A program made the translations under genes and the position numbers. Below are positions 8,608 to 17,151 of a stretch of DNA of 64,000 nucleotides, one piece after another. Under the pieces are notes generated by a model. The model searched no databases. It had not been told where the DNA came from and saw nothing but the letters and a program-made list of their open reading frames with translations. The number at the start of each line of letters is the position of its first letter. Position 1 is the first letter of the stretch. Source of the stretch: Enterococcus saccharolyticus subsp. saccharolyticus (GTDB taxonomy: Bacteria > Bacillota > Bacilli > Lactobacillales > Enterococcaceae); the NCBI RefSeq assembly GCF_029023825.1, contig NZ_CP118957.1, positions 367,501 through 431,500 on the forward strand. The letters are read 5' to 3'.

Positions 8608-8775
8608 TCATTTTTTTAGTCCAAACCAATACGTAACTAGCCCCAAGCTTAAAGCAATAAGTGCACATAGTAATAAAGGAAAATAATAAAAATACATAAA
8701 ATATTTTCCAATAAATAAAAGTAAAAAGAAGATTAACGCTAGTGAGACATACATTGTTGCTGAAATTATCCACAT
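8608..8775 (-). CDS. small two-helix membrane protein, 55 residues
   Basis: A short frame on the minus strand with a strong ribosome binding site (aaggagg) about eight bases before its ATG at 8775. The product begins MWIISATMYVSLALIFFLL and has two hydrophobic stretches (about residues 3-22 and 27-50) joined by a single Lys, ending GLKK. A promoter-like pair (TTTACA and TATAAT, minus strand) lies 35-60 bases upstream. No family is recognised. It is oriented against rplT and divergent from the DJ-1 gene. Confidence 0.65.
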   Translation of the reverse strand: MWIISATMYVSLALIFFLLLFIGKYFMYFYYFPLLLCALIALSLGLVTYWFGLKK

Positions 8776-8808
8776 AAAAAATCCTCCTTAGATTGATAGC
8801 TTTTCTTC

Positions 8809-8835
8809 ATTATAAATGAAAACTAGCATTGTAAA
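8809..8835 (-). promoter_or_regulatory. probable promoter of the 55-residue membrane protein gene
   Basis: Minus-strand TTTACA (8830-8835) and perfect TATAAT (8809-8814), spacer 15 bases, shorter than ideal. Confidence 0.45.
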
Positions 8836-8889
8836 CGTTTATTACCCAAACGTCGTAAATCCATCCCTGAACGTCAAAAATAATCATTA

Positions 8890-8916
8890 TTGAAAGGCTT
8901 TCTTCTGTGATACAAT
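8890..8916 (+). promoter_or_regulatory. probable promoter of the DJ-1/PfpI gene
   Basis: TTGAAA (8890-8895) and TACAAT (8911-8916) with a 15-base spacer, 22 bases before the start codon. Confidence 0.45.
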
Positions 8917-8937
8917 AGCGATAATAGGAGGTCACAC

Positions 8938-9552
8938 ATGCAAAAAGTAAATTTTTTGGTTTTTGATAATTTTGAAACTCTTGATTTATTTGGCGTTGTT
9001 GAGATTTTTGGTCGCTTAAAAGAAACCTATGAATTAACATTTGTTTCTTTGAAAGGTGGAGTGGTTACAAGTAGTCAACAAACACCGATTGTTACTGAAC
9101 CAATTTCGACACTTGATCCTTCTGGTATTTTGGTTGTTCCGGGAGGTTTGGGAACGAGAAAATTAGTTTTGGATATGCAATGGTTGGCGCATTTAAAAGA
9201 ATTAAGCGTGCAAGCAGCATACGTGTTAACGATTTGCACAGGTTCGGCTTTGTTGGCTAAAACAGGATTGATTGATGGAAAGCAAGCAACCAGCAATAAA
9301 CGGGCATTTGATTGGGTTATGTCGACCAATCAAGCCGTTAAATGGCAACGAAAAGCACGTTGGGTTGTTGCTGACAAGTATTATACTTCTTCTGGCGTCT
9401 CGGCTGGAATGGATATGGCATTAGGCTTTATTGCCGATCAACATGGCAAAGCCTGTGCTCAAAAAATTGCTTATGATATCGAATATGTTTGGAACGATTG
9501 TCCAGACGAAGACTTTTTTGTTGGAAATAAGGAGGAAAACGATGAAAAATAA
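8938..9552 (+). CDS. DJ-1/PfpI family protein
   Basis: A 204-residue class I glutamine-amidotransferase-like protein of the DJ-1/PfpI superfamily. The nucleophile-elbow cysteine is in YVLTICTGSALLAKTG (about residue 101), and the oxyanion-type glycine pair is in VVPGGLG. It resembles the N-terminal domain of GlxA-type regulators and isonitrile hydratase-like proteins but has no AraC DNA-binding domain. Function could be glyoxalase, chaperone or hydratase; the sequence does not decide. RBS aggagg, start ATG. The following hypothetical gene begins inside its last codons, so the two were translationally coupled. Confidence 0.82.
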   Translation: MQKVNFLVFDNFETLDLFGVVEIFGRLKETYELTFVSLKGGVVTSSQQTPIVTEPISTLDPSGILVVPGGLGTRKLVLDMQWLAHLKELSVQAAYVLTICTGSALLAKTGLIDGKQATSNKRAFDWVMSTNQAVKWQRKARWVVADKYYTSSGVSAGMDMALGFIADQHGKACAQKIAYDIEYVWNDCPDEDFFVGNKEENDEK

Positions 9553-9886
9553 TTAAAATTTTGTTGCAGAAAAATATCAAAATCAGGCGGAATATGTGCC
9601 TGTTGCTGAAAACATTTATCAATTTGGAAATGAATATGTAACAAGTTTTTCATTTGAACCTGAACCTGAGCTTGGAGAAGAAAAAGTAGGCAGTTTATAT
9701 GGACCGTATGTCATTGAAGATTTATTGGATACCTATAGCTCATATGTTTCGGATTTTTACGATACATTAAATAAAAAGAATGAACAAGAATGTTACTTTG
9801 AAGTGGCTGGTGATTTAGAAGAAGTCCAACAATCGAGAGAAATTATTGGCAAACACGTGTATCATCAAACGATTGAAGAAAAATGA
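9542..9886 (+). pseudogene. conserved hypothetical gene with nonsense codon at codon 5
   Basis: A good Shine-Dalgarno (aaggagg) precedes an ATG at 9542 that overlaps the end of the DJ-1 gene. The frame reads four codons and meets TAA at 9554-9556, then stays open for 109 codons with coding character up to TGA at 9884. The downstream part is acidic and aromatic-rich (NIYQFGNEYVTSFSFEPEPE) and matches no domain I know. A shorter protein of 96 residues could start at GTG 9596, which has aggcgg five bases before it, so residual translation is possible. The simplest reading is a one-base nonsense mutation near the start. Confidence 0.65.
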
Positions 9887-10415
9887 GAAAACTACTTGTT
9901 ACATAGGCAATGATTTGTGATAATTTCAATTTGGGAACGATAAATAAACTATAGCTAGCTAAAATCATTCCTAAAATCAAAGCGCCACAGGCATCAGCTA
10001 ATGTCCCGCTGAAAATATAACAAAAACTTGCACTACCAAACATATACACTACAAATTTTAAAGGCACACTGCTGAACGATTCTTGTTGGATGATGGTTAG
10101 TTGTTTTCTTGCTTCGGTCGGTCCGATTTTTCCTTCTGTAATATGGCGCGACAAGGTATTGATGGCATCAATTCGTCCCAATGAAATGGGTGAAATCGGG
10201 GTGTCACGTACTTTTGCATGAACGTTTTTGGCATTCGGATGTGAGGTTAAGAAAATGCCATGAATCGAGACATAACTATCAAAATTTTCTAGCCCAAACG
10301 CTTGCGCAATATGGGTGATGGTTGATTCTACCCGTTTGACTTCTGCTCCGTTTTTTAATAACGTTTCACCAATATCGTAGACGAGATCAAAACGTTCTTG
10401 CTGATCCACTTTCAT
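9880..10415 (-). pseudogene. ThrE/YjjP-type threonine/serine exporter subunit, 3'-truncated
   Basis: The first 170 or so residues match the DUF1212 (ThrE N-terminal) family: a soluble N-terminal region (GETLLKNGAEVKRVE) then membrane segments from about residue 118. Full-length members have about 250 residues and a small partner subunit encoded next door; both are missing. Homology stops in IIAYVTSSF, after which the frame reads antisense through the 3' end of the neighbouring hypothetical gene until a chance stop at 9843. A deletion therefore removed the end of this gene and its partner. Start ATG at 10415. Confidence 0.7.
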
Positions 10416-10469
10416 TCAGTCCTCTCATAAGTTTTCAAGATATTCTACTATCAGATGAAAAAAAAGCAA

Positions 10470-11212
10470 AAATCAAAACCTCCAGTGTGAACTGGAGGTT
10501 TGTTCTTCGGCTGAAAGCCTCTTTTACCGGCCATAGCCTAAAAGGCTTCCTGAACGGTTTCCCACTTGCACCACTTTTACTCACTGATCCTTAAAGAATC
10601 TCTTTCACTTCTTCTTGTTTTTTTGTCCTGTAAACGGATCATACTCTTCAAACAATGTTAGCTGATCTGCTACATAATCTTCTTGTACTTGATTCCGAAT
10701 GTATTCTTCGATCTGCTTCTTATTTCTTCCTACTGTATCCACGTAATACCCTCTACACCAAAATTTTCGGTTCCCATACCGATACTTCAAATTCGCATGT
10801 CTGTCAAAAATCATTAAGCTACTCTTGCCTTTTAAATAGCCTACAAAACCTGATACACTATATTTTGGTGGGATACTTACGAGTAAGTGGATATGATCTT
10901 TGCACGCATTTGCTTCGATGATCTCCACTCCTTTTCTTTCACATAATGTTCGGATGATCTCACCTATACTTTTCTTATACTTTCCATAAATCACTTGTCG
11001 TCTATATTTTGGTGCAAAAACAATGTGGTACTTACATTTCCATGTCGTGTGTGATAAACTTTCATTAGCCTTTTTCATAATAGGCACCTCCTAAATTGAT
11101 GGATGTGGTGGTCGGGAAACCAATTTCATCTTATCATTTTTGGGAGGCTTTTTTAATACCTCGCTGGAAGCTCTTTGGAACCCCCGGCTTAGCCAGGGGT
11201 TTTCAATACACA
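10470..11212 (-). mobile_element. IS200/IS605-family insertion sequence (IS200 type, tnpA only)
   Basis: About 730 bases around a single Y1 transposase gene. No terminal inverted repeats are present; subterminal hairpins mark both ends: AAACCTCCAG/CTGGAGGTTT at 10476-10501 (right end) and AACCCC-GGCT/AGCC-GGGGTT at 11179-11202 (left end), as expected for single-strand transposition. No tnpB is present. In the leader of tnpA a CCTCC near 11143 could pair with the GGAGG Shine-Dalgarno, the translational repression seen in IS200. Exact ends were not determined. Confidence 0.85.
10605..11078 (-). CDS. tnpA: IS200-type transposase TnpA (HUH, Y1)
   Basis: A 157-residue transposase that cuts and joins single-stranded DNA hairpin ends. 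The HUH metal site is DHIHLLVS (His62, His64) and the catalytic tyrosine is Tyr126 in KQIEEYIRNQ. The length is that of intact IS200 TnpA and the frame is uninterrupted, so the element may be active. Start ATG at 11078 follows aggagg; a GTG at 11087 overlaps that Shine-Dalgarno and is rejected. Confidence 0.93.
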   Translation of the reverse strand: MKKANESLSHTTWKCKYHIVFAPKYRRQVIYGKYKKSIGEIIRTLCERKGVEIIEANACKDHIHLLVSIPPKYSVSGFVGYLKGKSSLMIFDRHANLKYRYGNRKFWCRGYYVDTVGRNKKQIEEYIRNQVQEDYVADQLTLFEEYDPFTGQKNKKK

Positions 11213-11243
11213 TAAATAAAAGGAGCTGTACTATCAGCTCCTT
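11213..11243 (-). terminator. terminator of the FUSC-family gene
   Basis: Minus strand: AAGGAGCTG and CAGCTCCTT pair perfectly around six bases, followed by a T-rich run. Between it and the stop codon there is a second small inverted repeat (CTAACGA at 11254-11260, TCGTTAG at 11289-11295). Confidence 0.8.
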
Positions 11244-11305
11244 GCAGAATAATCTAACGAAACACTGATGCCTCCTGTGTTGTTTCGATCGTTAGGTGTT
11301 AGTTG

Positions 11306-12361
11306 CTAATCGTTTTCTTTGTCTAATGTTTCATGTAAATGGAAGGCTTTATTATAAAACTCTAAACCAATCGTCATAATCCAAGCAGCAAATAGTCCCA
11401 ATAAGCTACCTAACACAATCCCAACAAAACGATCTTGCAAAAGCGAAGTCACATATTGATGTTTAATTAAAGCTGCTAACATCAGAGACATTGGCGTGAT
11501 AAAAAAGTTTGCTAAGGCGTAATTAGAACGAATCGAACATTCAACAATCACATATAACGCCGTAATGGTTAATAATGTTTGGATTGTAGTTAAGGGAAGA
11601 CTAAGTAATAAAGCAGCAATGCCAATACCAATTGTTGTGCCAAAAATTCGTTGAATATTGCGATGCAACATAGCACGTAAATTATCGCCTTGCAAGATAG
11701 CGGCGGTCGAAACAACTAACCAATACGGATTGTTTAGTTGTAATCCTTGGCTTAGATAGACAGCAAAAAATAACATTCCAGAATAAAAAATACCATCTAA
11801 AAATACGGCCGGATCGTTGGCTAATCGTTGGGATAATGCCACTTTTGGTATAGGTGTCGCCGGTGTCTTTTCTGTCAGGTTAACGATGGTGGCGATGAGT
11901 AAAGAAAGAACGATCCCCATCAAAAAGTACAGAGAAGCCGACGGTAAAATGGCCAAAGGTAATTTCATACTAGCACCCATAGCAGCAACCATTACACCAA
12001 AAAAGACGCCGGGTTTGGTAATATTATAGAGTCGGAAAAAGACTCGTCCAATAAATGCGATGAAGCCGACCACTAGTGGCGCTAACCAGCCAATATGTGT
12101 TGACAATGCGCCAAGAAGGTAACTGGCAAAAATGTATAGCCCGACTGCACTTAGTCGGAGTAGTAATGTTTTTAGTGGTAAATTTTGATAATAAAAAAAC
12201 ACAAAAATCCCAAATGAACCGAAACTAGCAATCGCCATATTATTTAAAAAATAACTGGTAAATAATATGATGAACATACATAGTCCCGAACCAAATAGTT
12301 GCATGGGATTAATTTTAGGCTTATTTAAATGAAAGATTTCTTTTAAAAATGGTGTACCCAT
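11306..12361 (-). CDS. FUSC-family integral membrane protein (aromatic-acid exporter-like)
   Basis: A 351-residue protein with two sets of hydrophobic segments, about residues 20-140 and 190-330, separated by a short cytosolic part. The second half carries the conserved segment of fusaric-acid-resistance-like transporters (NNPYWLVVSTAAILQGD, then RNIQRIFGTTIGIGIA). Such proteins export aromatic acids or unknown small acids; the substrate here is not known. ATG at 12361 is preferred over 12418 because aaaggagtg precedes it. A small inverted repeat at 12387-12421 lies upstream and might be an operator. Confidence 0.75.
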   Translation of the reverse strand: MGTPFLKEIFHLNKPKINPMQLFGSGLCMFIILFTSYFLNNMAIASFGSFGIFVFFYYQNLPLKTLLLRLSAVGLYIFASYLLGALSTHIGWLAPLVVGFIAFIGRVFFRLYNITKPGVFFGVMVAAMGASMKLPLAILPSASLYFLMGIVLSLLIATIVNLTEKTPATPIPKVALSQRLANDPAVFLDGIFYSGMLFFAVYLSQGLQLNNPYWLVVSTAAILQGDNLRAMLHRNIQRIFGTTIGIGIAALLLSLPLTTIQTLLTITALYVIVECSIRSNYALANFFITPMSLMLAALIKHQYVTSLLQDRFVGIVLGSLLGLFAAWIMTIGLEFYNKAFHLHETLDKEND

Positions 12362-12386
12362 CTCATCACTCCTTTGATATAAGAAT

Positions 12387-12421
12387 AGCATGTCGGAAGA
12401 GAAGCATAAACCTGACATGCT
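12387..12421. repeat. inverted repeat upstream of the FUSC gene
   Basis: Perfect 8-bp arms AGCATGTC and GACATGCT with 19 bases between. Its position 25-60 bases before the start codon would suit an operator; it has no T-run and is unlikely to be a terminator. Confidence 0.4.
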
Positions 12422-12454
12422 TGTGATAGTTTTATCTATGTAAAAAAGCCAAGA

Positions 12455-12490
12455 AAAAAGCCTGAGTAACTTTTCAATAAAAGAACTCAG
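12455..12490 (-). terminator. terminator of the 54-residue protein gene
   Basis: Minus strand: ACTCAG region stem (CTGAGT at 12462-12467 with ACTCAG at 12485-12490, extended by TTTT/AAAA) followed by GCTTTTTTC. The stem overlaps the stop codon of the small gene. Confidence 0.65.
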
Positions 12491-12651
12491 ACTTGGGTTT
12501 TTTCTAATCTTTTCACACGACCGCCAATTTTATCGGCTAATGCTTCAGATTGCTTTCTATCGTTGAAAATCAACAACTTCTCTAGGGATTTTTCTCTGGT
12601 ACGTTGACCATCTTTAGAAATATATCCGTGAAAAACTTTGATTGCGTACAT
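12487..12651 (-). CDS. small basic protein, 54 residues, unknown function
   Basis: A short minus-strand frame with RBS aaaggagtg about six bases before the ATG at 12651 and its own terminator overlapping the stop. The product begins MYAIKVFHGYISKDGQRTRE and ends GGRVKRLEKTQV; it is basic and soluble with no signal or membrane segment. The compact RBS-frame-terminator unit and the lack of any competing frame argue that it is real. No family is recognised. Confidence 0.65.
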   Translation of the reverse strand: MYAIKVFHGYISKDGQRTREKSLEKLLIFNDRKQSEALADKIGGRVKRLEKTQV

Positions 12652-12759
12652 CGAATCACTCCTTTCAATTAATCTACTGTTAATTATACGAAGGAGAGAA
12701 TAAAAATCAAAGAGAACGCGTTCATTTTAATAAAATTCCAATAATTGTTAAGAAACTCA

Positions 12760-13203
12760 CTATTTTTCGTGAATTTTATTTTGTAATTGGGCATAATCTG
12801 CGAAGATTTTATGAAATTCTGGAACAGCTTTTTTTAAATGAACCAGACGTTGGGTTTCTTTATTTAAAAAACAATGCTTGCTCGTTCCAGTCGTCAATAA
12901 GTGTTCCTTTACATCACGGATTTCATAACGAAAATCAAGTCGGGTACCGGTATATTTTTCGACCAATACACCGATTCTAATAGTGTCTCCATAGTGAATC
13001 ATTTCCTTGTATTGACAGCTTACTTCTAGTACTGGAACGATAATTCCCGCTTCTTCAATGGCCTGATAAGGTAAGTGTAAAAAGCTTAAAATATCGACAC
13101 GAGCTTCTTCAAACCAACGAATGTAATTGGAATGGTGAATAATGCTCATTTGATCCGTTTCGTAGTAATGGGGTTGTCGAATATAACCTGAATATAAGGT
13201 CAA
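12760..13203 (-). CDS. acyl-CoA thioesterase, 4HBT hot-dog fold
   Basis: A 147-residue single hot-dog domain protein. The catalytic helix region YETDQMSIIHHSNYIRWFEEAR matches the YbgC/4-hydroxybenzoyl-CoA thioesterase branch, with the Asp of YETDQ as active residue. It cleaves acyl-CoA thioesters; the natural substrate is not known. The only start with a ribosome binding site (agaagg) appears to be TTG at 13203. It is monocistronic and divergent from the small membrane protein gene. Confidence 0.82.
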   Translation of the reverse strand: MTLYSGYIRQPHYYETDQMSIIHHSNYIRWFEEARVDILSFLHLPYQAIEEAGIIVPVLEVSCQYKEMIHYGDTIRIGVLVEKYTGTRLDFRYEIRDVKEHLLTTGTSKHCFLNKETQRLVHLKKAVPEFHKIFADYAQLQNKIHEK

Positions 13204-13289
13204 AAAAAACGCCTTCTTTCTATTAGTTTCTATTCATTAGTGTACGGTGAGAAAGCAGAAGGTGCAAGAATCTTTTTTGAACAAAGTTA

Positions 13290-13308
13290 ATTGAGAAACG
13301 TTCTCAAT
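13290..13308. promoter_or_regulatory. palindromic operator-like site
   Basis: ATTGAGAA-ACG-TTCTCAAT, perfect 8-bp arms with a 3-base centre, 33 bases before a start codon and inside the divergent gap between the thioesterase and the small membrane protein gene. No regulator family is identified. Confidence 0.5.
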
Positions 13309-13340
13309 CGATGTGTGCTCAATAAAAAGGAGCGATGTTT

Positions 13341-13592
13341 ATGCGTTGGTTAGTCAAACACCGAATGACTTTGTATCGTTATGTGATGGTTTTATATGTT
13401 GTTGCTCTAAATAGTTTGTTTTACACTTCAGGCAATTTGTGGATTATGATGATTGCAACGATTGGCAATATTTTGGCTGTTTTAGCGATTTTAGGTTTTT
13501 CTTTCCATGAAAAGGTACGTAAAATTGAGCGTGAAGAAAGATGTCAACAACGCAAAGAACACCGTGAAATCAGAAAACAAACATCAGAATAG
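13341..13592 (+). CDS. small membrane protein with basic C-terminal tail, 83 residues
   Basis: Two hydrophobic segments (about residues 10-30 and 32-54) are followed by a highly charged tail, HEKVRKIEREERCQQRKEHR and beyond, likely helical and cytosolic. The start at 13341 lies eight bases after aaggag; the ATG at 13335 is only two bases away and is rejected. No family is recognised. The gene sits behind a perfect palindrome (13290-13308) and before the hisS leader. Confidence 0.6.
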   Translation: MRWLVKHRMTLYRYVMVLYVVALNSLFYTSGNLWIMMIATIGNILAVLAILGFSFHEKVRKIEREERCQQRKEHREIRKQTSE

Positions 13593-13630
13593 AATAGTGC
13601 AAGTTTTCTGAAAATATTGTTTCTAAAATC

Positions 13631-13659
13631 TTGACTTTTCACGAGCTTTCCTGTACCTT
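13631..13659 (+). promoter_or_regulatory. probable promoter of the hisS-aspS T-box transcript
   Basis: TTGACT (13631-13636), 17-base spacer, TACCTT (13654-13659). The -10 is weak but the position fits the leader. Confidence 0.55.
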
Positions 13660-13674
13660 ATAGCTAATATCGGA

Positions 13675-13909
13675 AAAAAGCCAGTGAAAGAACGAGTACG
13701 CAGCAAATGGCACTTTAAAGAGAGAACTACCTTGGCTGAAAGTAGTTTAGGACATGCGGCAGAAAGACAGTCTGGAGGCGAGTGCGTGCAAAGCCACTCC
13801 GCGAGCGAGCGTTATTCGCATTGAGGAAAGCATGAAGCTTTCAAATTTAGGTGGTACCGCGAGATTATTCGCCCTTGTGTATAAAACAAGGGCGATTTTT
13901 TATTTTTTG
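13675..13909 (+). ncRNA. T-box riboswitch controlling hisS-aspS, probable Asp (GAC) specifier
   Basis: Uncharged tRNA binds this leader and prevents termination. Visible parts: the AGTA loop-E motif in GAACGAGTACGC, the AGAGAG distal region, the T-box AGGTGGTACCGCG (13850-13862), and a terminator CGCCCTTGT/ACAAGGGCG (13870-13894) followed by T residues. Lower stem I pairs GCCAG with CTGG..C. The likely specifier is GAC at 13766-13768, within GAAAGACAGTC, which lines up with the GAAAGGC specifier loop of the B. subtilis glyQS leader. The TGGT in the T-box bulge also suits a G73 discriminator (Asp) better than C73 (His). Confidence 0.88.
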
Positions 13910-13960
13910 CACAGCAACAGTCTGCAACGGTTAGTTTTCAGTAATTAGGGAGGAAGAGAA

Positions 13961-15253
13961 ATGAGTTATCAACGTCCAAAAGGCACGAATGATATTTTGC
14001 CAGGAGAATCGGAAAAATGGCAATTTGTTGAAGAAACAGCGCGCTTATTATTTAAAGATTACCAATATAGCGAAATTCGTACACCGATGTTTGAACACTA
14101 TGAAGTGATTGCCCGCAGTGTTGGCGATACGACAGATATTGTTTCAAAAGAAATGTATGATTTTTATGATAAAGGGGAACGTCATGTGACCCTACGTCCA
14201 GAAGGAACAGCTCCAATCGTTCGTTCATACGTTGAAAATAAATTATTTGGTCCAGAACATGCCAAACCATATAAAGTCTATTACACAGGTCCGATGTTCC
14301 GTTACGAGCGTCCGCAAAAAGGTCGCTTGCGTCAATTTCATCAAATTGGTGTCGAAGCATTTGGTTCTGAAAATCCAGCGACAGATGTGGAAACAATGGT
14401 TATGGCGATGGAATTTTTCAAACAATTAGGAATTGAAGAAATTCGCTTAGTCATCAATTCATTGGGGGATAAAGAGACCCGCCAAAATTATCGTCAAGCT
14501 TTGATTGATTATTTAGAACCACATGAAGCCGAATTAAGTGAAGATTCAAAACGTCGCTTACACGAAAATCCATTACGTGTATTGGATAGTAAAGACAAAC
14601 GTGACAAACAATTTGTCGCAGATGCACCTTCTATTTTAGATTATTTAAGCGAATCGGCGAAAAAACATTTTGAAGAAGTAGTGAAAATGTTAGACGCTTT
14701 AAACGTCCCATACGAAATTGATACCAATATGGTTCGTGGATTGGATTATTATACGCATACCATCTTTGAAATTATGAGTGACGCCAAAGGAATGGGTGCG
14801 CAATCAACAATTTGTGCCGGTGGTCGTTACAATCAACTTGTCGAAGACCTTGGCGGACCAGAAACACCAGGTTTTGGTTTTGCAATGGGAATTGAACGTA
14901 TCTTACTTGTCTTAGATGCTGAGGGAGTGGTTCTTCCAGAATTTAATCAAGTAGATGCCTATGTTGTAAACTTAGGTGAAACAACAAATATTGAAGCATT
15001 AAAAGTAGTTCAAGCGATTCGTAATGCAGGGTTTTCTGCTGACCGTGATGTGATGAACCGAAAAGCAAAAGCACAATTCAAAACGGCTGATAAAGAGAAT
15101 GCTACCTTAGTGTTCACTCTTGGCGAAGATGAATTAGCAGCAGGAATGATTAATGTCAAAGCAATGGCGACACGTGAAGAAAAACGAGTATCTTTAGCTG
15201 ATGTCTATGAATCATTCGCAACAATTTATGATGAAATGACTAAAGGAGAGTAA
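13961..15253 (+). CDS. hisS: histidyl-tRNA synthetase
   Basis: A 430-residue class IIa synthetase that charges tRNA-His. It begins with [12 protein letters not shown], has motif 2 ([19 protein letters not shown]), the histidine-binding [10 protein letters not shown] and [13 protein letters not shown] segments, motif 3 ([13 protein letters not shown]), and a C-terminal anticodon-binding domain. Start ATG follows gggagg. It is the first gene of hisS-aspS, only four bases before aspS, behind the T-box leader. Confidence 0.97.
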   Translation: MSYQRPKGTNDILPGESEKWQFVEETARLLFKDYQYSEIRTPMFEHYEVIARSVGDTTDIVSKEMYDFYDKGERHVTLRPEGTAPIVRSYVENKLFGPEHAKPYKVYYTGPMFRYERPQKGRLRQFHQIGVEAFGSENPATDVETMVMAMEFFKQLGIEEIRLVINSLGDKETRQNYRQALIDYLEPHEAELSEDSKRRLHENPLRVLDSKDKRDKQFVADAPSILDYLSESAKKHFEEVVKMLDALNVPYEIDTNMVRGLDYYTHTIFEIMSDAKGMGAQSTICAGGRYNQLVEDLGGPETPGFGFAMGIERILLVLDAEGVVLPEFNQVDAYVVNLGETTNIEALKVVQAIRNAGFSADRDVMNRKAKAQFKTADKENATLVFTLGEDELAAGMINVKAMATREEKRVSLADVYESFATIYDEMTKGE

Positions 15254-15257
15254 ACAA

Positions 15258-17030
15258 ATGGCAAAACGCACAGTTTATTGTGGCCGTGTCTCAAAAGAGC
15301 AATTAGGTCAAAAAGTAACATTAAAAGGTTGGGTACAAAAACGTCGTGACTTAGGTGGCGTTATCTTCATTGATTTGCGTGATCGTGAAGGGGTTGTCCA
15401 AGTTGTATTTAACCCAGAATTATCAAAAGAAGCATGGGAAATTGCAGATACTTGCCGTAGTGAATACGTTATTGAAGTAACTGGTGAAGTGATTGCACGT
15501 ACACCAGAAGCAATCAATCCGAAAATGGTTACAGGTGAATATGAAGTCATGATTGATGAAATCACGATTTTAAGTAAATCAAAAACACCACCATTCCCAA
15601 TTGAAGAAGACGCGAATGTCGGCGATGAAGTTCGTATGAAATACCGTTACTTGTATTTACGTCGTCCAAATATGACAAAAAATCTAATGACACGTACCAA
15701 AATTACACAATCGATTCGTCGTTTCTTAGACGACAACGATTTCTTAGATATTGAAACACCGTATTTAGCAAAATCAACACCAGAAGGAGCACGTGACTAT
15801 TTGGTTCCATCTCGTGTGCACCCAGGACACTTTTATGCATTGCCACAATCACCACAAATCTTTAAACAGTTATTAATGAATGCTGGTTTTGACCGTTATT
15901 ATCAAATCGTTCGTTGTTTCCGTGACGAAGATTTACGTGGCGACCGTCAACCAGAATTTACTCAAATTGATATTGAGACATCTTTCTTAACAGCAGACGA
16001 AATTCAAGATTACACAGAGCAAATGATTGCGAAAGTGATGAAAGAAGTGAAAGGGATTGATGTGACATTACCATTCCCTCGTATGAGCTGGGATGAAGCG
16101 ATGAATCGCTATGGTAGTGACAAACCAGATACACGCTTTGATATGGAATTGATTGATTTATCTGAAACAGTGAAAGATATTGATTTCAAAGTATTCCAAA
16201 TGGCATTACAAAACGGTGGGGTAGTAAAAGCGTTAAATGCGAAAGGTGCAGCAGCGAAATATTCACGTAAAGACATGGATAATCTAGGTCAATACGCAGG
16301 ACAATTTGGCGCGAAAGGTTTGGCTTGGTTGAAAGTTGAAGAAGACGGTTTGAAAGGACCAATCGCTAAATTCCTAACAGACGCAACCGATGCGATTGTT
16401 GCCGCAACAAATGCAGAAGTCGGCGATTTATTAATGTTTGGTGCAGACAGTTTTGAAATTGTTGCCGCAACATTAGGAGCAGTTCGTACGCGCTTAGGAA
16501 AAGAATTAGATTTAATTGATGAGTCCGCGTTCAATTTCTTATGGGTGATTGATTGGCCACAATTTGAATACGATGCAGAAGCAGGACGTTATGTTTCAGC
16601 GCACCATCCGTTCACATTACCAAAAGCGAGTGATGTGGAATTATTAGCAACAGATCCAGCGAAAGTTCATGCTGAAGCATACGATATTGTCTTAAACGGC
16701 TATGAACTAGGTGGGGGATCATTACGTATTCATACACGTGATGTACAAGAGCAAATGTTCGAAACACTTGGTTTTTCACGTCGCGAAATGCAAGAGCAAT
16801 TTGGTTTCTTATTAGACGCACTTGATTACGGTTTTCCTCCACATGGTGGTATCGCATTAGGGTTAGACCGTCTAGCAATGTTGTTGGCTGGTGAAGAAAA
16901 TATTCGTGAAGTGATCGCGTTCCCTAAAAACGGAAAAGCAGTTGATCCAATGTCTGCCGCACCAAGCATAGTTTCACCATTACAATTATTTGAATTAAAT
17001 ATTGATGTTACTTCTGTAGAAGAAGACTAA
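15258..17030 (+). CDS. aspS: aspartyl-tRNA synthetase
   Basis: A 590-residue bacterial-type AspRS. The N-terminal OB fold binds the anticodon ([20 protein letters not shown]). Motif 2 is [20 protein letters not shown], the bacterial GAD insertion domain follows, and motif 3 is [13 protein letters not shown]. Translation couples to hisS, and both depend on the upstream T-box. Ends at a strong bidirectional hairpin. Confidence 0.97.
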   Translation: MAKRTVYCGRVSKEQLGQKVTLKGWVQKRRDLGGVIFIDLRDREGVVQVVFNPELSKEAWEIADTCRSEYVIEVTGEVIARTPEAINPKMVTGEYEVMIDEITILSKSKTPPFPIEEDANVGDEVRMKYRYLYLRRPNMTKNLMTRTKITQSIRRFLDDNDFLDIETPYLAKSTPEGARDYLVPSRVHPGHFYALPQSPQIFKQLLMNAGFDRYYQIVRCFRDEDLRGDRQPEFTQIDIETSFLTADEIQDYTEQMIAKVMKEVKGIDVTLPFPRMSWDEAMNRYGSDKPDTRFDMELIDLSETVKDIDFKVFQMALQNGGVVKALNAKGAAAKYSRKDMDNLGQYAGQFGAKGLAWLKVEEDGLKGPIAKFLTDATDAIVAATNAEVGDLLMFGADSFEIVAATLGAVRTRLGKELDLIDESAFNFLWVIDWPQFEYDAEAGRYVSAHHPFTLPKASDVELLATDPAKVHAEAYDIVLNGYELGGGSLRIHTRDVQEQMFETLGFSRREMQEQFGFLLDALDYGFPPHGGIALGLDRLAMLLAGEENIREVIAFPKNGKAVDPMSAAPSIVSPLQLFELNIDVTSVEED

Positions 17031-17038
17031 TAGCTAAG

Positions 17039-17082
17039 AACCTGAAAAAAGTTTAATGAATTAACTTTTTTCAGGTTTTTTC
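17039..17082. terminator. terminator of hisS-aspS
   Basis: CCTGAAAAAAGTTTAA pairs with TTAACTTTTTTCAGG, then TTTTTT. Confidence 0.9.
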
Positions 17083-17151
17083 ATTTCTTTTTAGGCAAAA
17101 ACTGCCTATAATAGAGAAGAACGTATCTAAATATAAAAGTGAGGAACCATC

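Noticed and set aside
10655-10921. Plus-strand 88-codon frame inside the insertion sequence
   Set aside because: It is antisense to tnpA, with no ribosome binding site or family match.
10476-11202. Hairpins as ordinary terminators of tnpA
   Set aside because: Their positions at both element ends and lack of long T-runs fit IS200 end hairpins better.
13751-13755. GACAT in the T-box leader as overlapping Asp/His specifier
   Set aside because: TGCG next to it pairs with CGCA after the AGTA motif, so it lies in a helix; GAC at 13766-13768 is in the specifier loop position.
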